Shown here: one piece after another, positions 1-5,790 of the stretch | Layout: each line of letters opens with the position of its first letter | Position numbering within the stretch: the stretch's first letter is position 1 | NCBI GenBank assembly: GCA_011620245.1 | Contig: WOZN01000254.1 | Location: 1-5,876, forward strand | Origin: Acidovorax sp. | Lineage (GTDB): Bacteria > Pseudomonadota > Gammaproteobacteria > Burkholderiales > Burkholderiaceae_C | DNA: 5,876 nt | Direction: 5' to 3' | The notes under the pieces: generated by a model | Databases searched by the model: none | What the model saw: only the letters and a program-made list of their open reading frames with translations | Told to the model about the DNA's origin: nothing | Position numbers and translations under genes: made by a program

Positions 1-1
1 T

Positions 2-364
2 CTGCCCCCCGCCACCGTGGCTGTGCTGGCCCCCCATGTCACGCTGCTGCCGGTGCGCACCCCTGTGAACCTGAACACCGCCGACGTGGATGTGCTGTGG
101 GCCGCCATCGACGGGCTGGACCAGGCAGGCGCGCAAAAGCTCGTGCAGACCCGGCAGGCGCGCCCTTTCCGGCGGCTGACCGATGTCTCCGACCAACTGG
201 GGGGCACCATCGAGTTGAACGCCGACGAACACGCCATCGCCTCGCGCTACTTCGAGGTGCGCGGACGATTGCGCCTGGGCGCCACCGTGGTGAACGAGCG
301 CTCGCTGGTGAGCCGCCAGGGCACCACCGTGACCACGCTGTGGCGCGAACGTGGCGCTTTTTAG
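2..364 (+). CDS. gspK: Type II secretion minor pseudopilin GspK, C-terminal part (5' end outside window)
   Basis: The reading frame is open from the left edge and ends at TAG 362-364, so about 120 C-terminal residues are visible and the start lies outside the window. GspK is the large minor pseudopilin that, with GspI and GspJ, forms the tip of the type II secretion pseudopilus in the periplasm. Visible support is the segment PVNLNTADVDVLWAAIDGL (about residues 21-39 of the fragment), the NLNTA motif that opens the helix-hairpin-helix-like region of GspK. It is followed by a K-x(7)-RPFRRLTDV stretch and the closing SRYFEVRGRLRLG segment typical of the end of GspK proteins. Nothing downstream on this strand continues a gsp operon, because the next gene is convergent and begins 11 bp later. 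An unrelated helix-hairpin-helix protein is possible, but the YFEVRGR ending favours GspK. Confidence 0.82.
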   Translation: MPPATVAVLAPHVTLLPVRTPVNLNTADVDVLWAAIDGLDQAGAQKLVQTRQARPFRRLTDVSDQLGGTIELNADEHAIASRYFEVRGRLRLGATVVNERSLVSRQGTTVTTLWRERGAF

Positions 365-375
365 AACCACCCCTT

Positions 376-945
376 TCAGGTGGCAGAAGATGCGTCCGGC
401 GCAGCGGCTGCCTTGGGGGTGGCGGCAGCGCGGGGCTTTGCCGCAGCCTTCTTGGCGGGGGCAGATTTGCCGGCGGGCTTGGCTGCAGGTTTCGCGTCCG
501 CCTTGGCCGCCGGCTTTGCAGTGGTTTTCGCCGATGCAGATTTGCCGATGACCTGGGTCAGCGCATCAATGCGTGCATTCAGGGCCTCGATATCATGGAC
601 CGAAGGCACGCCCAGCTTGCCCAGGGCCTTGGCCACACGCTCTTCAAAGATGTTCTCGAGCCTGTCCCACTGGCCAGCCGCGCGCGTGCCGATGTCGCTG
701 GCTATGGTGGTCACGTGGCTGGTGGCTTCGGTAATCTTTTCTTCGGCTGCGGCCTGTGTCTTGCGCTGGATGGTCAGGCCTTCCTTGACCAGTGCTTCAA
801 ACACCTTGCCGCCTTCTTCCTGCGCCTTCGAGAAGGCGCCCAGGCCCGCCAGCCAGATTTGCTGCGCCGAATCCTTGACGGCGCTGGACAAATGGGCGTC
901 GCTTTTGCTCTTGTCGTTGCTGATCTTTTGCAGTTTCTTGACCAT
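376..945 (-). CDS. Phasin family protein (polyhydroxyalkanoate granule-associated, PhaI/PhaF-like)
   Basis: The product is 189 aa. Phasins of this family coat polyhydroxyalkanoate storage granules in the cytoplasm; PhaF-type members also bind DNA through a Lys/Ala/Pro-rich tail and help distribute granules at division. The N-terminal domain (about residues 18-125) contains QQIWLAGLGAFSKAQEEGG (29-47), the recognisable core of the PhaI/PhaF phasin family, followed by long amphipathic helices. A short heptad-like stretch, IEALNARIDALTQVI (119-133), probably serves oligomerisation. From about residue 136 the tail is low-complexity, with AKPAAK-type units (143-148, 151-156) and PAKKAAAKPRAAA (163-175). 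I chose the ATG at 943-945 because GGAGG stands 4 nt upstream and MVKKLQKISNDK is a normal start. The frame stays open to 1092, but that extension is not phasin-like. The gene is convergent with gspK and divergent from rfbB. The exact phasin class (PhaF, PhaI or PhaP) is not certain. Confidence 0.88.
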   Translation of the reverse strand: MVKKLQKISNDKSKSDAHLSSAVKDSAQQIWLAGLGAFSKAQEEGGKVFEALVKEGLTIQRKTQAAAEEKITEATSHVTTIASDIGTRAAGQWDRLENIFEERVAKALGKLGVPSVHDIEALNARIDALTQVIGKSASAKTTAKPAAKADAKPAAKPAGKSAPAKKAAAKPRAAATPKAAAAPDASSAT

Positions 946-949
946 GGGG

Positions 950-954
950 CCTCC
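950..954 (-). promoter_or_regulatory. Ribosome binding site of the phasin gene
   Basis: Read on the - strand this is GGAGG, separated by four C residues from the ATG at 943-945. It is the strongest Shine-Dalgarno match near this gene. It decides the start codon against the longer in-frame extension to 1092. Confidence 0.7.
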
Positions 955-959
955 GATAA

Positions 960-981
960 GGGTAAGGGTAGGGCGCCTGGG
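960..981 (+). other. Four-run G-tract, potential G-quadruplex, upstream of the phasin gene
   Basis: Four GGG runs at 960-962, 966-968, 971-973 and 979-981 are separated by loops of 3, 2 and 5 nt. This satisfies the usual G3-N1-7 quadruplex pattern. The left part is a near-tandem TAAGGG repeat. The G-rich strand is the template strand for the phasin gene, 15 bp upstream of its start codon, so the phasin mRNA leader would carry the C-rich version. Whether it folds, or matters, cannot be told from sequence. Confidence 0.4.
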
Positions 982-1030
982 CCGCATGCCACCGGCGCAT
1001 GAATGCACTTTACGCCGCCCAGGGCCGCAG

Positions 1031-1059
1031 GTGTAGGCGTGTGCTCCTAAAAGTGTAGG
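1031..1059. repeat. Two direct GTGTAGG heptamers, 22 bp apart, in the divergent spacer
   Basis: GTGTAGG occurs at 1031-1037 and again at 1053-1059, so the start-to-start distance is 22 bp, about two turns of the helix. The pair lies 86-114 bp upstream of the phasin start and about 80-108 bp upstream of the proposed rfbB -10 box. That is a plausible place for a regulator site. A heptamer pair can also arise by chance, so this is a weak candidate operator. Confidence 0.25.
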
Positions 1060-1135
1060 GGATGATGCCCGGTGACTGGGCCCCGCAAGCATCGCACCCT
1101 GTGCAGCCCCTGGTTACGTGCCGGCCCGAAGTGGG

Positions 1136-1144
1136 TGTGATAAT
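1136..1144 (+). promoter_or_regulatory. Candidate extended -10 promoter for the rfbBDAC operon
   Basis: The hexamer GATAAT (1139-1144) matches TATAAT at five of six positions and is preceded by TG-N (1136-1138), the extended -10 signature. No good -35 hexamer is seen at 16-18 bp, which extended -10 promoters can tolerate. Transcription would start near 1151, giving a leader of about 33 nt before the rfbB ATG. It is the best AT-rich promoter-like site in the spacer 946-1183. Confidence 0.45.
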
Positions 1145-1183
1145 TGCCGCCTTTGCCAGCAGGCAGTTTCCTCGGGTCACATC

Positions 1184-2269
1184 ATGATTCTTGTCACCGG
1201 CGGCGCCGGCTTCATCGGCGCCAATTTCGTTCTTGACTGGCTCGCCACCTGCGACGAGCCGGTGCTCAACCTCGACAAACTGACCTACGCGGGCAACCTG
1301 CACAACCTGGCCAGCCTGCGAGGCGATGCGCGCCATGTGTTCGTGCAAGGCGACATTGGTGACACCGCGCTGGTGGCCCGCCTGCTGGCGCAGCACCAGC
1401 CGCGCGCCGTGGTCAACTTCGCCGCCGAATCGCATGTGGACCGCTCCATCCACGGCCCCGAAGACTTCATCCAGACCAACGTGCTGGGCACCTTCAGGCT
1501 TTTGGAGGCCGCAAGGCAATACTGGCAAGCGTTACCAGCTATCAAAAAAGAAGCATTCAAATTCCTGCATGTCAGCACCGACGAGGTCTATGGCACCCTG
1601 ACGGCCGATGCCCCGGCCTTCACCGAAGCGCATGGCTACGAGCCCAACAGCCCCTATTCGGCCAGCAAGGCCGCCAGCGACCATCTTGTGCGCGCCTGGC
1701 ACCATACCTACGGCCTGCCCGTGCTCACCACCAACTGCAGCAACAATTACGGCCCGCTGCATTTTCCTGAAAAGCTCATCCCGCTGATGATCGTCAACGC
1801 GCTCGCGGGCAAACCCTTGCCGGTGTATGGCGACGGCATGCAGGTGCGCGACTGGCTCTACGTGCGCGACCACTGCAGCGCCATCCGCCGCGTGCTGCAG
1901 GCGGGCCGGCTGGGCGAAACCTACAACGTCGGCGGCTGGAACGAAAAGCCCAACATCGACATCGTCAACACCGTGTGTGCCCTGCTCGACGAGCTGCGCC
2001 CCCGCGCCGACGGACAAAGCTACCGCAGCCAGATCACCTACGTGAAAGACCGCCCCGGCCACGACCGCCGCTACGCCATCGACGCCCGCAAGATCGAGCG
2101 CGAGCTCGGCTGGAAGCCGGCGGAAACCTTCGACACCGGCATCCGCAAGACCGTGCAGTGGTACCTCGATAACGCCGACTGGGTGGCCAGCGTGCAGACC
2201 GGCGCCTACCGCGAGTGGGTGCAGACCCAGTACCAGGAAGCGCCTGCCTCAGCCCCCGTCAACGCATGA
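1184..2269 (+). CDS. rfbB: dTDP-glucose 4,6-dehydratase
   Basis: RfbB/RmlB converts dTDP-glucose to dTDP-4-keto-6-deoxyglucose in the cytoplasm, the second step of dTDP-L-rhamnose synthesis, using bound NAD. The 361-aa product is an extended short-chain dehydrogenase. The GGAGFIG nucleotide-binding loop is at 6-12, [12 protein letters not shown] at 78-89, the catalytic STDEVYG with its T-D-E triad at 131-137, and YSASK at 158-162 with Tyr158 and Lys162. Length is normal for the family. I chose the ATG at 1184 because [12 protein letters not shown] is the standard N-terminus; the Shine-Dalgarno sequence there is poor. It is the first gene of the operon. The stop codon overlaps the start of rfbD in ATGA. 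Residues 115-124 ([10 protein letters not shown]) are encoded by an unusually AT-rich patch, treated separately. The paralogous name rffG is possible if the genome has only an enterobacterial-common-antigen-type locus, but the operon favours rfbB. Confidence 0.96.
   Translation: MILVTGGAGFIGANFVLDWLATCDEPVLNLDKLTYAGNLHNLASLRGDARHVFVQGDIGDTALVARLLAQHQPRAVVNFAAESHVDRSIHGPEDFIQTNVLGTFRLLEAARQYWQALPAIKKEAFKFLHVSTDEVYGTLTADAPAFTEAHGYEPNSPYSASKAASDHLVRAWHHTYGLPVLTTNCSNNYGPLHFPEKLIPLMIVNALAGKPLPVYGDGMQVRDWLYVRDHCSAIRRVLQAGRLGETYNVGGWNEKPNIDIVNTVCALLDELRPRADGQSYRSQITYVKDRPGHDRRYAIDARKIERELGWKPAETFDTGIRKTVQWYLDNADWVASVQTGAYREWVQTQYQEAPASAPVNA
1526..1555 (+). repeat. AT-rich 30-bp intragenic repeat, copy 1 (inside rfbB)
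   Basis: The pattern is CAAGCG, 5 nt, AGCTATCAAAA, 3 nt, AAGCA. It matches the copy at 2971-3000 at 23 of 30 positions without gaps. It begins on a codon boundary and encodes [10 protein letters not shown], rfbB residues 115-124. It uses codons rare in this gene (TTA, AAA runs, GCA) amid strongly G/C-ending neighbours. From memory, the E. coli paralogue has the same number of residues here, so this looks like sequence replacement or convergence in a surface linker rather than an added insertion. Confidence 0.5.
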
Positions 2270-3156
2270 ACATCCTTCTCTTTGGCAAAGGTGGCCAGGT
2301 CGGCTGGGAGCTGCAGCGCAGCCTCGCGGTGCTGGGCAACGTGACCGCGCTGGACTTCGATAGCCAGGAGCATTGCGGCGACTTCAGCAACCCCGCAGGC
2401 CTCGCCGACACCGTGCGCGCGCTGCGCCCCGACGTCATCGTCAATGCCGCGGCCCACACCGCCGTGGACAAGGCCGAAAGCGAACCCGAATTGGCCCGCA
2501 CCCTCAACGCCACCGCGCCGGGTGTGCTGGCGCAAGAGGCTGCGCGCCTGGGCGCCTGGCTGGTGCACTACAGCACCGACTACGTTTTTGACGGCAGCGG
2601 CAGCCGCCCCTGGGTGGAAACCGACGCCCCCGCCCCGCTCAGCGTCTATGGCCGCACCAAGTGGGAGGGCGAGCAGCGCATCCAGCAGTCAGGTGCCCAA
2701 CACCTCATCCTGCGCACCAGCTGGGTCTATGCCGCGCGCGGCGGCAACTTCGCCAAGACCATGCTGCGCCTGGCACAAGAGCGCGAGCGCCTCACCGTCA
2801 TCGACGACCAGTGGGGCGCACCCACCGGCGCCGACCTGCTGGCCGACGTCACTGCGCACGCCATCCGCCAACTGCAGCAGCGCCCGCAGGACGCCGGCCT
2901 GTACCACCTGGCGGCCGCTGGCGAGACCAACTGGCATTTGTATGCAAAATACGTGCTGGCCCAGGCTGCACAAGCGCAAGAAGCTATCAAAATCAAAGCA
3001 ACCGAGGTGGTGCCCGTGCCCACCAGCGCCTTCCCCACGCCCGCCAGGCGCCCGCACAACTCGCGCCTGAACACGCGCAAGCTGCAGGCCACCTTCGGCC
3101 TCACGCTGCCCCCTTGGCAGCAAGGCGTGGCGCGCATGCTCACCGAAATTCTCTGA
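2266..3156 (+). CDS. rfbD: dTDP-4-dehydrorhamnose reductase
   Basis: RfbD/RmlD reduces dTDP-4-dehydrorhamnose to dTDP-L-rhamnose with NAD(P)H, the last step of the pathway. The 296-aa product has the family layout: [16 protein letters not shown] with the GxxGxxG dinucleotide loop at 7-13, [13 protein letters not shown] at 59-71, STDYVFDG at 103-110, the catalytic YGRTK (Tyr128, Lys132), and the C-terminal substrate-side motif [14 protein letters not shown] at 257-270. The ATG at 2266 overlaps the rfbB stop by 4 bp (ATGA). No Shine-Dalgarno sequence stands close upstream, which suggests translation coupled to rfbB. It ends 15 bp before rfbA. Residues 236-245 ([10 protein letters not shown]) fall in a variable loop and are encoded by an AT-rich patch resembling one in rfbB. 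Confidence 0.96.
   Translation: MNILLFGKGGQVGWELQRSLAVLGNVTALDFDSQEHCGDFSNPAGLADTVRALRPDVIVNAAAHTAVDKAESEPELARTLNATAPGVLAQEAARLGAWLVHYSTDYVFDGSGSRPWVETDAPAPLSVYGRTKWEGEQRIQQSGAQHLILRTSWVYAARGGNFAKTMLRLAQERERLTVIDDQWGAPTGADLLADVTAHAIRQLQQRPQDAGLYHLAAAGETNWHLYAKYVLAQAAQAQEAIKIKATEVVPVPTSAFPTPARRPHNSRLNTRKLQATFGLTLPPWQQGVARMLTEIL
2971..3000 (+). repeat. AT-rich 30-bp intragenic repeat, copy 2 (inside rfbD)
   Basis: This has the same pattern and orientation as the copy at 1526-1555: CAAGCG, 5 nt, AGCTATCAAAA, 3 nt, AAGCA. It also begins on a codon boundary, encoding [10 protein letters not shown] (rfbD residues 236-245). It lies between the [12 protein letters not shown] helix and the conserved PTPARRP motif, a stretch that varies in length and sequence between RmlD proteins. 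That is where a small in-frame repeat could be tolerated. Confidence 0.55.
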
Positions 3157-3161
3157 ACAGC

Positions 3162-3165
3162 GAGG
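3162..3165 (+). promoter_or_regulatory. Ribosome binding site of rfbA
   Basis: GAGG lies 6 nt before the ATG at 3172, in the 15-bp gap after rfbD. It supports the 302-aa start over later in-frame starts. Confidence 0.55.
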
Positions 3166-3171
3166 CAGACC

Positions 3172-4080
3172 ATGACCGCACCAGACACCGCCCGGGAAAC
3201 CGCACGCAAAGGCATCATCCTCGCCGGAGGCTCCGGCACCCGCCTGCACCCGGCCACGCTGGCCATCAGCAAGCAGCTGCTGCCGGTGTACGACAAGCCC
3301 ATGATCTACTACCCGCTGAGCACCCTCATGCTCGCGGGCATGCGCGACATCCTCATCATCAGCACCCCGCAAGATACCCCGCGCTTCGAGCAAATGCTGG
3401 GCGATGGCAGCCAGTGGGGCATCCATTTGCAATACGCCGTGCAGCCCAGCCCCGACGGCCTGGCGCAGGCTTTCATCATTGGCGAAGACTTCATTGGTGA
3501 CAGCCCGAGCGCGCTGGTGCTGGGCGACAACCTGTTCTACGGCCACGACATGCACCTGCTGCTGGCCAACGCCATGCAGCGCCAGCAAGGCGCCAGCGTG
3601 TTTGCCTACCATGTGCAAGACCCCGAGCGCTATGGCGTGGCCGAGTTCGACGCCGCCGGCAAGGTGCTGTCGCTCGAAGAAAAACCCGTGGCGCCCAAGT
3701 CCAGCTACGCCGTCACGGGGCTGTATTTCTACGACAACCAGGTGGTCGAGTTGGCCAAGGCCCTGGCACCCTCACCGCGCGGCGAACTGGAGATCACCGA
3801 CCTCAACTGCCTGTACCTGGAGCAGGGCCGGCTCAACGTCGAGATCATGGGCCGCGGCTACGCCTGGCTGGACACCGGCACGCACGACAGCCTGCTCGAA
3901 GCCGGCCAGTTCATCGCCACGCTCGAGCGCCGCCAAGGGCTCAAGATTGCCTGCCCCGAAGAAATCGCCTGGCGCCAGCGCTGGATCGACGCCGTGCAAC
4001 TGGAACGCCTGGCCAAACCCCTGAGCAAGAACGGCTACGGGCAATACCTGCTGCGCATTGCAGAAGAGAAAATTTACTGA
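3172..4080 (+). CDS. rfbA: Glucose-1-phosphate thymidylyltransferase
   Basis: RfbA/RmlA joins dTTP and glucose-1-phosphate to give dTDP-glucose and pyrophosphate, the entry step of the dTDP-L-rhamnose pathway and usually the point of feedback inhibition by dTDP-rhamnose. The 302-aa product shows the nucleotidyltransferase signature [11 protein letters not shown] at 17-27, [15 protein letters not shown] at 34-48, the metal-binding LGDN at 117-120 (Asp119), LSLEEKP at 166-172, EITD at 207-210 and the second metal-side [13 protein letters not shown] at 232-244. Length is about that of other RmlA proteins; the first 12 residues are a slightly long, polar leader. It stands third in the operon, 15 bp after rfbD and 7 bp before rfbC. 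It is very probably co-transcribed with both. Confidence 0.97.
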   Translation: MTAPDTARETARKGIILAGGSGTRLHPATLAISKQLLPVYDKPMIYYPLSTLMLAGMRDILIISTPQDTPRFEQMLGDGSQWGIHLQYAVQPSPDGLAQAFIIGEDFIGDSPSALVLGDNLFYGHDMHLLLANAMQRQQGASVFAYHVQDPERYGVAEFDAAGKVLSLEEKPVAPKSSYAVTGLYFYDNQVVELAKALAPSPRGELEITDLNCLYLEQGRLNVEIMGRGYAWLDTGTHDSLLEAGQFIATLERRQGLKIACPEEIAWRQRWIDAVQLERLAKPLSKNGYGQYLLRIAEEKIY

Positions 4081-4087
4081 GACCAGC

Positions 4088-4636
4088 ATGCAAGCCACCC
4101 GCCTCGCCATTCCCGACGTTGTGTTGATCGAACCCAGGGTGTTCGGCGACGCGCGCGGGTTTTTTTACGAAAGCTTCAACCAGCGCGCCTTCAACGAGGC
4201 CACCGGCACCAGCCACCAGTTCGTGCAAGACAACCACAGCCGCTCTGGCCGTGGCGTCCTGCGCGGCCTGCATTACCAGATTCAGCAGCCCCAGGGCAAG
4301 CTCGTGCGCGTGGTGCAGGGCGCCGTGTTCGACGTGGCGGTGGACATCCGCAAAAGCTCGCCCACCTTCGGGCAATGGGTGGGCATGGAGCTGAGCGCCG
4401 ACAACCACCGCCAGCTGTGGGTGCCGCCGGGGTTTGCGCATGGTTTTCTGGTGCTCAGCGAAACGGCTGATTTTTTATACAAAACCACTGATTACTACGC
4501 GCCGGAACATGAGCGGTGCATTGTGTGGAATGACCCGGTGCTGGCCATCGTCTGGCCTGATGTGGGAATGCTCCCCACATTGTCCGGCAAAGACAAGACA
4601 GGTAAATCTCTCCAGCATGCAGAGTTACCCACGTGA
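4088..4636 (+). CDS. rfbC: dTDP-4-dehydrorhamnose 3,5-epimerase
   Basis: RfbC/RmlC epimerises dTDP-4-keto-6-deoxyglucose at C3 and C5 to dTDP-4-dehydrorhamnose, the substrate of RfbD. The 182-aa product is a single-domain cupin of normal length. RGFFYESF stands at 23-30, DNHSRSGRGVLRGLHYQ at 48-64 with the catalytic base His62, then Lys71, WVPPGFAHGF at 111-120 and FLYKTTDYYAPEHE at 129-142 with the probable acid Tyr131. Asp169 sits where the His-Asp dyad partner is expected. The ATG at 4088 gives the usual N-terminus; a TTG 30 bp upstream is inside rfbA and less likely. The Shine-Dalgarno sequence is weak, so coupling to rfbA, which ends 7 bp earlier, is likely. Base composition turns more AT-rich from about 4460 on. 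A terminator-like hairpin follows the stop. Confidence 0.96.
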   Translation: MQATRLAIPDVVLIEPRVFGDARGFFYESFNQRAFNEATGTSHQFVQDNHSRSGRGVLRGLHYQIQQPQGKLVRVVQGAVFDVAVDIRKSSPTFGQWVGMELSADNHRQLWVPPGFAHGFLVLSETADFLYKTTDYYAPEHERCIVWNDPVLAIVWPDVGMLPTLSGKDKTGKSLQHAELPT

Positions 4637-4640
4637 CTTT

Positions 4641-4665
4641 GGCGGCTCTCGCCGTCGGTTTTTTT
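4641..4665 (+). terminator. Probable Rho-independent terminator of the rfbBDAC operon
   Basis: GGCGGC (4641-4646) can pair with GCCGTC (4651-4656) as a six-pair stem with one G-U pair and a TCTC tetraloop. It is followed by GG and seven T residues (4659-4665). It begins 4 bp after the rfbC stop, the expected place for an operon terminator. The stem is short, so read-through into the downstream glycosyltransferase is possible. Confidence 0.55.
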
Positions 4666-4692
4666 GCGGGGGAGACGAAAGCTTCCCTATCC

Positions 4693-4716
4693 ACCGCAAA
4701 GGCTACCGCAAAGGCA
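4693..4716. repeat. 12-bp tandem repeat, two copies, in the rfbC-glycosyltransferase spacer
   Basis: ACCGCAAAGGCT (4693-4704) is followed directly by ACCGCAAAGGCA (4705-4716), 11 of 12 identical. The unit is a multiple of three, so copy-number change would not shift any overlapping frame. The rest of the 217-bp spacer 4637-4853 has a terminator-like hairpin at its left end, a TCAGTC/GACTGA inverted repeat (4717-4722 and 4743-4748) and a TGGCAATT direct repeat (4788-4795 and 4810-4817). I see no convincing promoter for the next gene. Confidence 0.6.
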
Positions 4717-4853
4717 TCAGTCTCTGATGGAGATTGCAGCTTGACTGAGTCCGAGCAATCGGGCGTTGCGCACGAAGCCCAGCACCATGGCAATTGGCCG
4801 GGGTGCCTCTGGCAATTCGAGCCCTGTCGGCAAAACAAATTCCAATGGGATGC

Positions 4854-5762
4854 ATGTCAAAAATCATAGCTGTCGTTGTGGCTTACCGGCCCAGCCTGGC
4901 AAGACTGGATGAGCAGTTTGCCGCATTGTTGCCACAGGTGCAGTCCATCGTGGTTGTCGACAATGGCCCAGGCACTGAGGTTCTGGCTTGGGCTGGAAAG
5001 TGGCCTGCATGCCAGGTGCATTGCATCTCGCTGGAGCAGAACATGGGCATTGCCTATGCACAAAATCGCGGTATTGAATGGGCAGAGTCAATGGGAGGCA
5101 GCCATGTCTTGCTCATGGACCATGACAGTATTCCCGCGAAGGATATGGTCGCCCAGTTGTTGCGTGCGCTCATGGCATTGCCGCGTGCTGCTGCCGTGGG
5201 GCCCCATTACACCGATCCGCGCAGAGCCAAAAATAAAAGTCCATTTATCCGCACTGTGGGTCTTGGCAGGTCCAGACTGAACTGCTCTGACGATGGGGAG
5301 GTGATGGAGGTTGATCATCTCATCGCTTCAGGTTGCCTCATTCCCATGGATGTGCTGGGTCGCGTGGGCACCATGCGTGAGGATTTTTTCATCGATTTTG
5401 TCGATGTCGAGTGGTGTTTGCGCGCCCGCCATGCCGGTTACCGGGTGTACGGTGTCTGCGCTGCGCACCTGGAGCATCGCCTGGGAGACGAGCCCCAGCG
5501 TTTTCTGGGACGCGAGTACCTGACACATTCACCCCAGCGGCATTACTTTCATGCTCGAAATGCCATGCTGCTCTATCGCGAGCCATGGGTGCCATTGAAC
5601 TGGAAGCTGGTGTCGGCTTGGCGGTTGCTGCTCAAGATGGGTTTTCATGTGCTGGTGACGGCGCCGCGGCGGCAGCATCTTGGGCAGATACTGAAGGGGC
5701 TGGCGGATGGATTGCGTGGCCGTGCAGGACCTCGGGGTTCCAGACAAGGGCCGGTTTTCTGA
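4854..5762 (+). CDS. Glycosyltransferase family 2 protein, probable rhamnosyltransferase
   Basis: This is probably a cytoplasmic-side inverting GT-A glycosyltransferase that adds a sugar, likely L-rhamnose from dTDP-L-rhamnose, to a lipid-linked polysaccharide precursor. The 302-aa product has the family 2 elements in order: IIAVVVAYRP at 4-13, the nucleotide-binding VVVDNGPG at 33-40, LEQNMGIAYAQNRGI at 60-74, the metal-binding DHD within LLMDHDSIP (Asp89, Asp91), ASGCLIP at 158-164, the acidic FFIDFVDVEWCLRAR at 178-192 with likely catalytic-base residues, and AAHLEHRLGD at 203-212. This pattern matches RfbF/WbbL-type rhamnosyltransferases. No membrane segment is obvious. I chose the ATG at 4854 (MSKIIAVVVAY); ATGs at 4845 and 4794 only add an unconserved leader. 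The Shine-Dalgarno sequence is weak (GGGA at 4847-4850). It follows the rfb operon by 217 bp, across a likely terminator. GC is lower: a 60-base sample at 5041-5100 has 30 G/C against 42 at 1381-1440 in rfbB, which suggests separate ancestry. Sugar specificity is inferred from context. Confidence 0.85.
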   Translation: MSKIIAVVVAYRPSLARLDEQFAALLPQVQSIVVVDNGPGTEVLAWAGKWPACQVHCISLEQNMGIAYAQNRGIEWAESMGGSHVLLMDHDSIPAKDMVAQLLRALMALPRAAAVGPHYTDPRRAKNKSPFIRTVGLGRSRLNCSDDGEVMEVDHLIASGCLIPMDVLGRVGTMREDFFIDFVDVEWCLRARHAGYRVYGVCAAHLEHRLGDEPQRFLGREYLTHSPQRHYFHARNAMLLYREPWVPLNWKLVSAWRLLLKMGFHVLVTAPRRQHLGQILKGLADGLRGRAGPRGSRQGPVF

Positions 5763-5790
5763 CCAGCTTTCCAATTTCAAAATTACTAGA

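Noticed and set aside
976..1023. CCTGGGC (976-982) and GCCCAGG (1017-1023), a 7-bp inverted repeat in the divergent spacer.
   Set aside because: The arms are far apart (34 nt) and purely GC-rich, and there is no T run or conserved position. It is readily expected by chance in such sequence.
380..1036. A 218-codon Ala-rich open frame on the + strand opposite the phasin gene, and a 301-codon frame at 97-1002.
   Set aside because: Both are antisense or out-of-frame shadows created by high GC. They have repetitive Ala/Arg/Gly composition and no recognisable domain, and they conflict with the clear phasin and GspK readings.
2689..3618. Long - strand frames (e.g. 309 codons) opposite rfbD and rfbA.
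   Set aside because: They are antisense to two strongly conserved enzymes. The His/Val/Gly-rich composition is typical of the complementary frame of GC-rich genes.
4157..4168. GGG followed by T7 inside rfbC, a possible slippage or phase-variation site.
   Set aside because: It encodes the conserved RGFFYE motif in frame, and T7 is too short to suggest contingency switching without strain data.
4741..4746. TTGACT as a -35 box for the glycosyltransferase.
   Set aside because: No acceptable -10 hexamer occurs 15-19 bp downstream (the sequence there is GC-rich), so no promoter is called.
4455..4838. A 127-codon - strand frame covering the rfbC end and the spacer, Cys- and Ala-rich.
   Set aside because: About half of it is antisense to the conserved rfbC end. 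There is no clear ribosome binding site and no family I can name. It might be a remnant of a dispersed repeat, but this cannot be supported here.
4633..4869. A 78-codon frame whose GTG overlaps the rfbC stop, beginning MTLAALAVGFFAGETKA, somewhat signal-peptide-like.
   Set aside because: It runs through the terminator hairpin and T7 run, has no Shine-Dalgarno sequence of its own, overlaps the glycosyltransferase start, and the product after residue 30 has no recognisable pattern. Kept only as a remark under the spacer finding.
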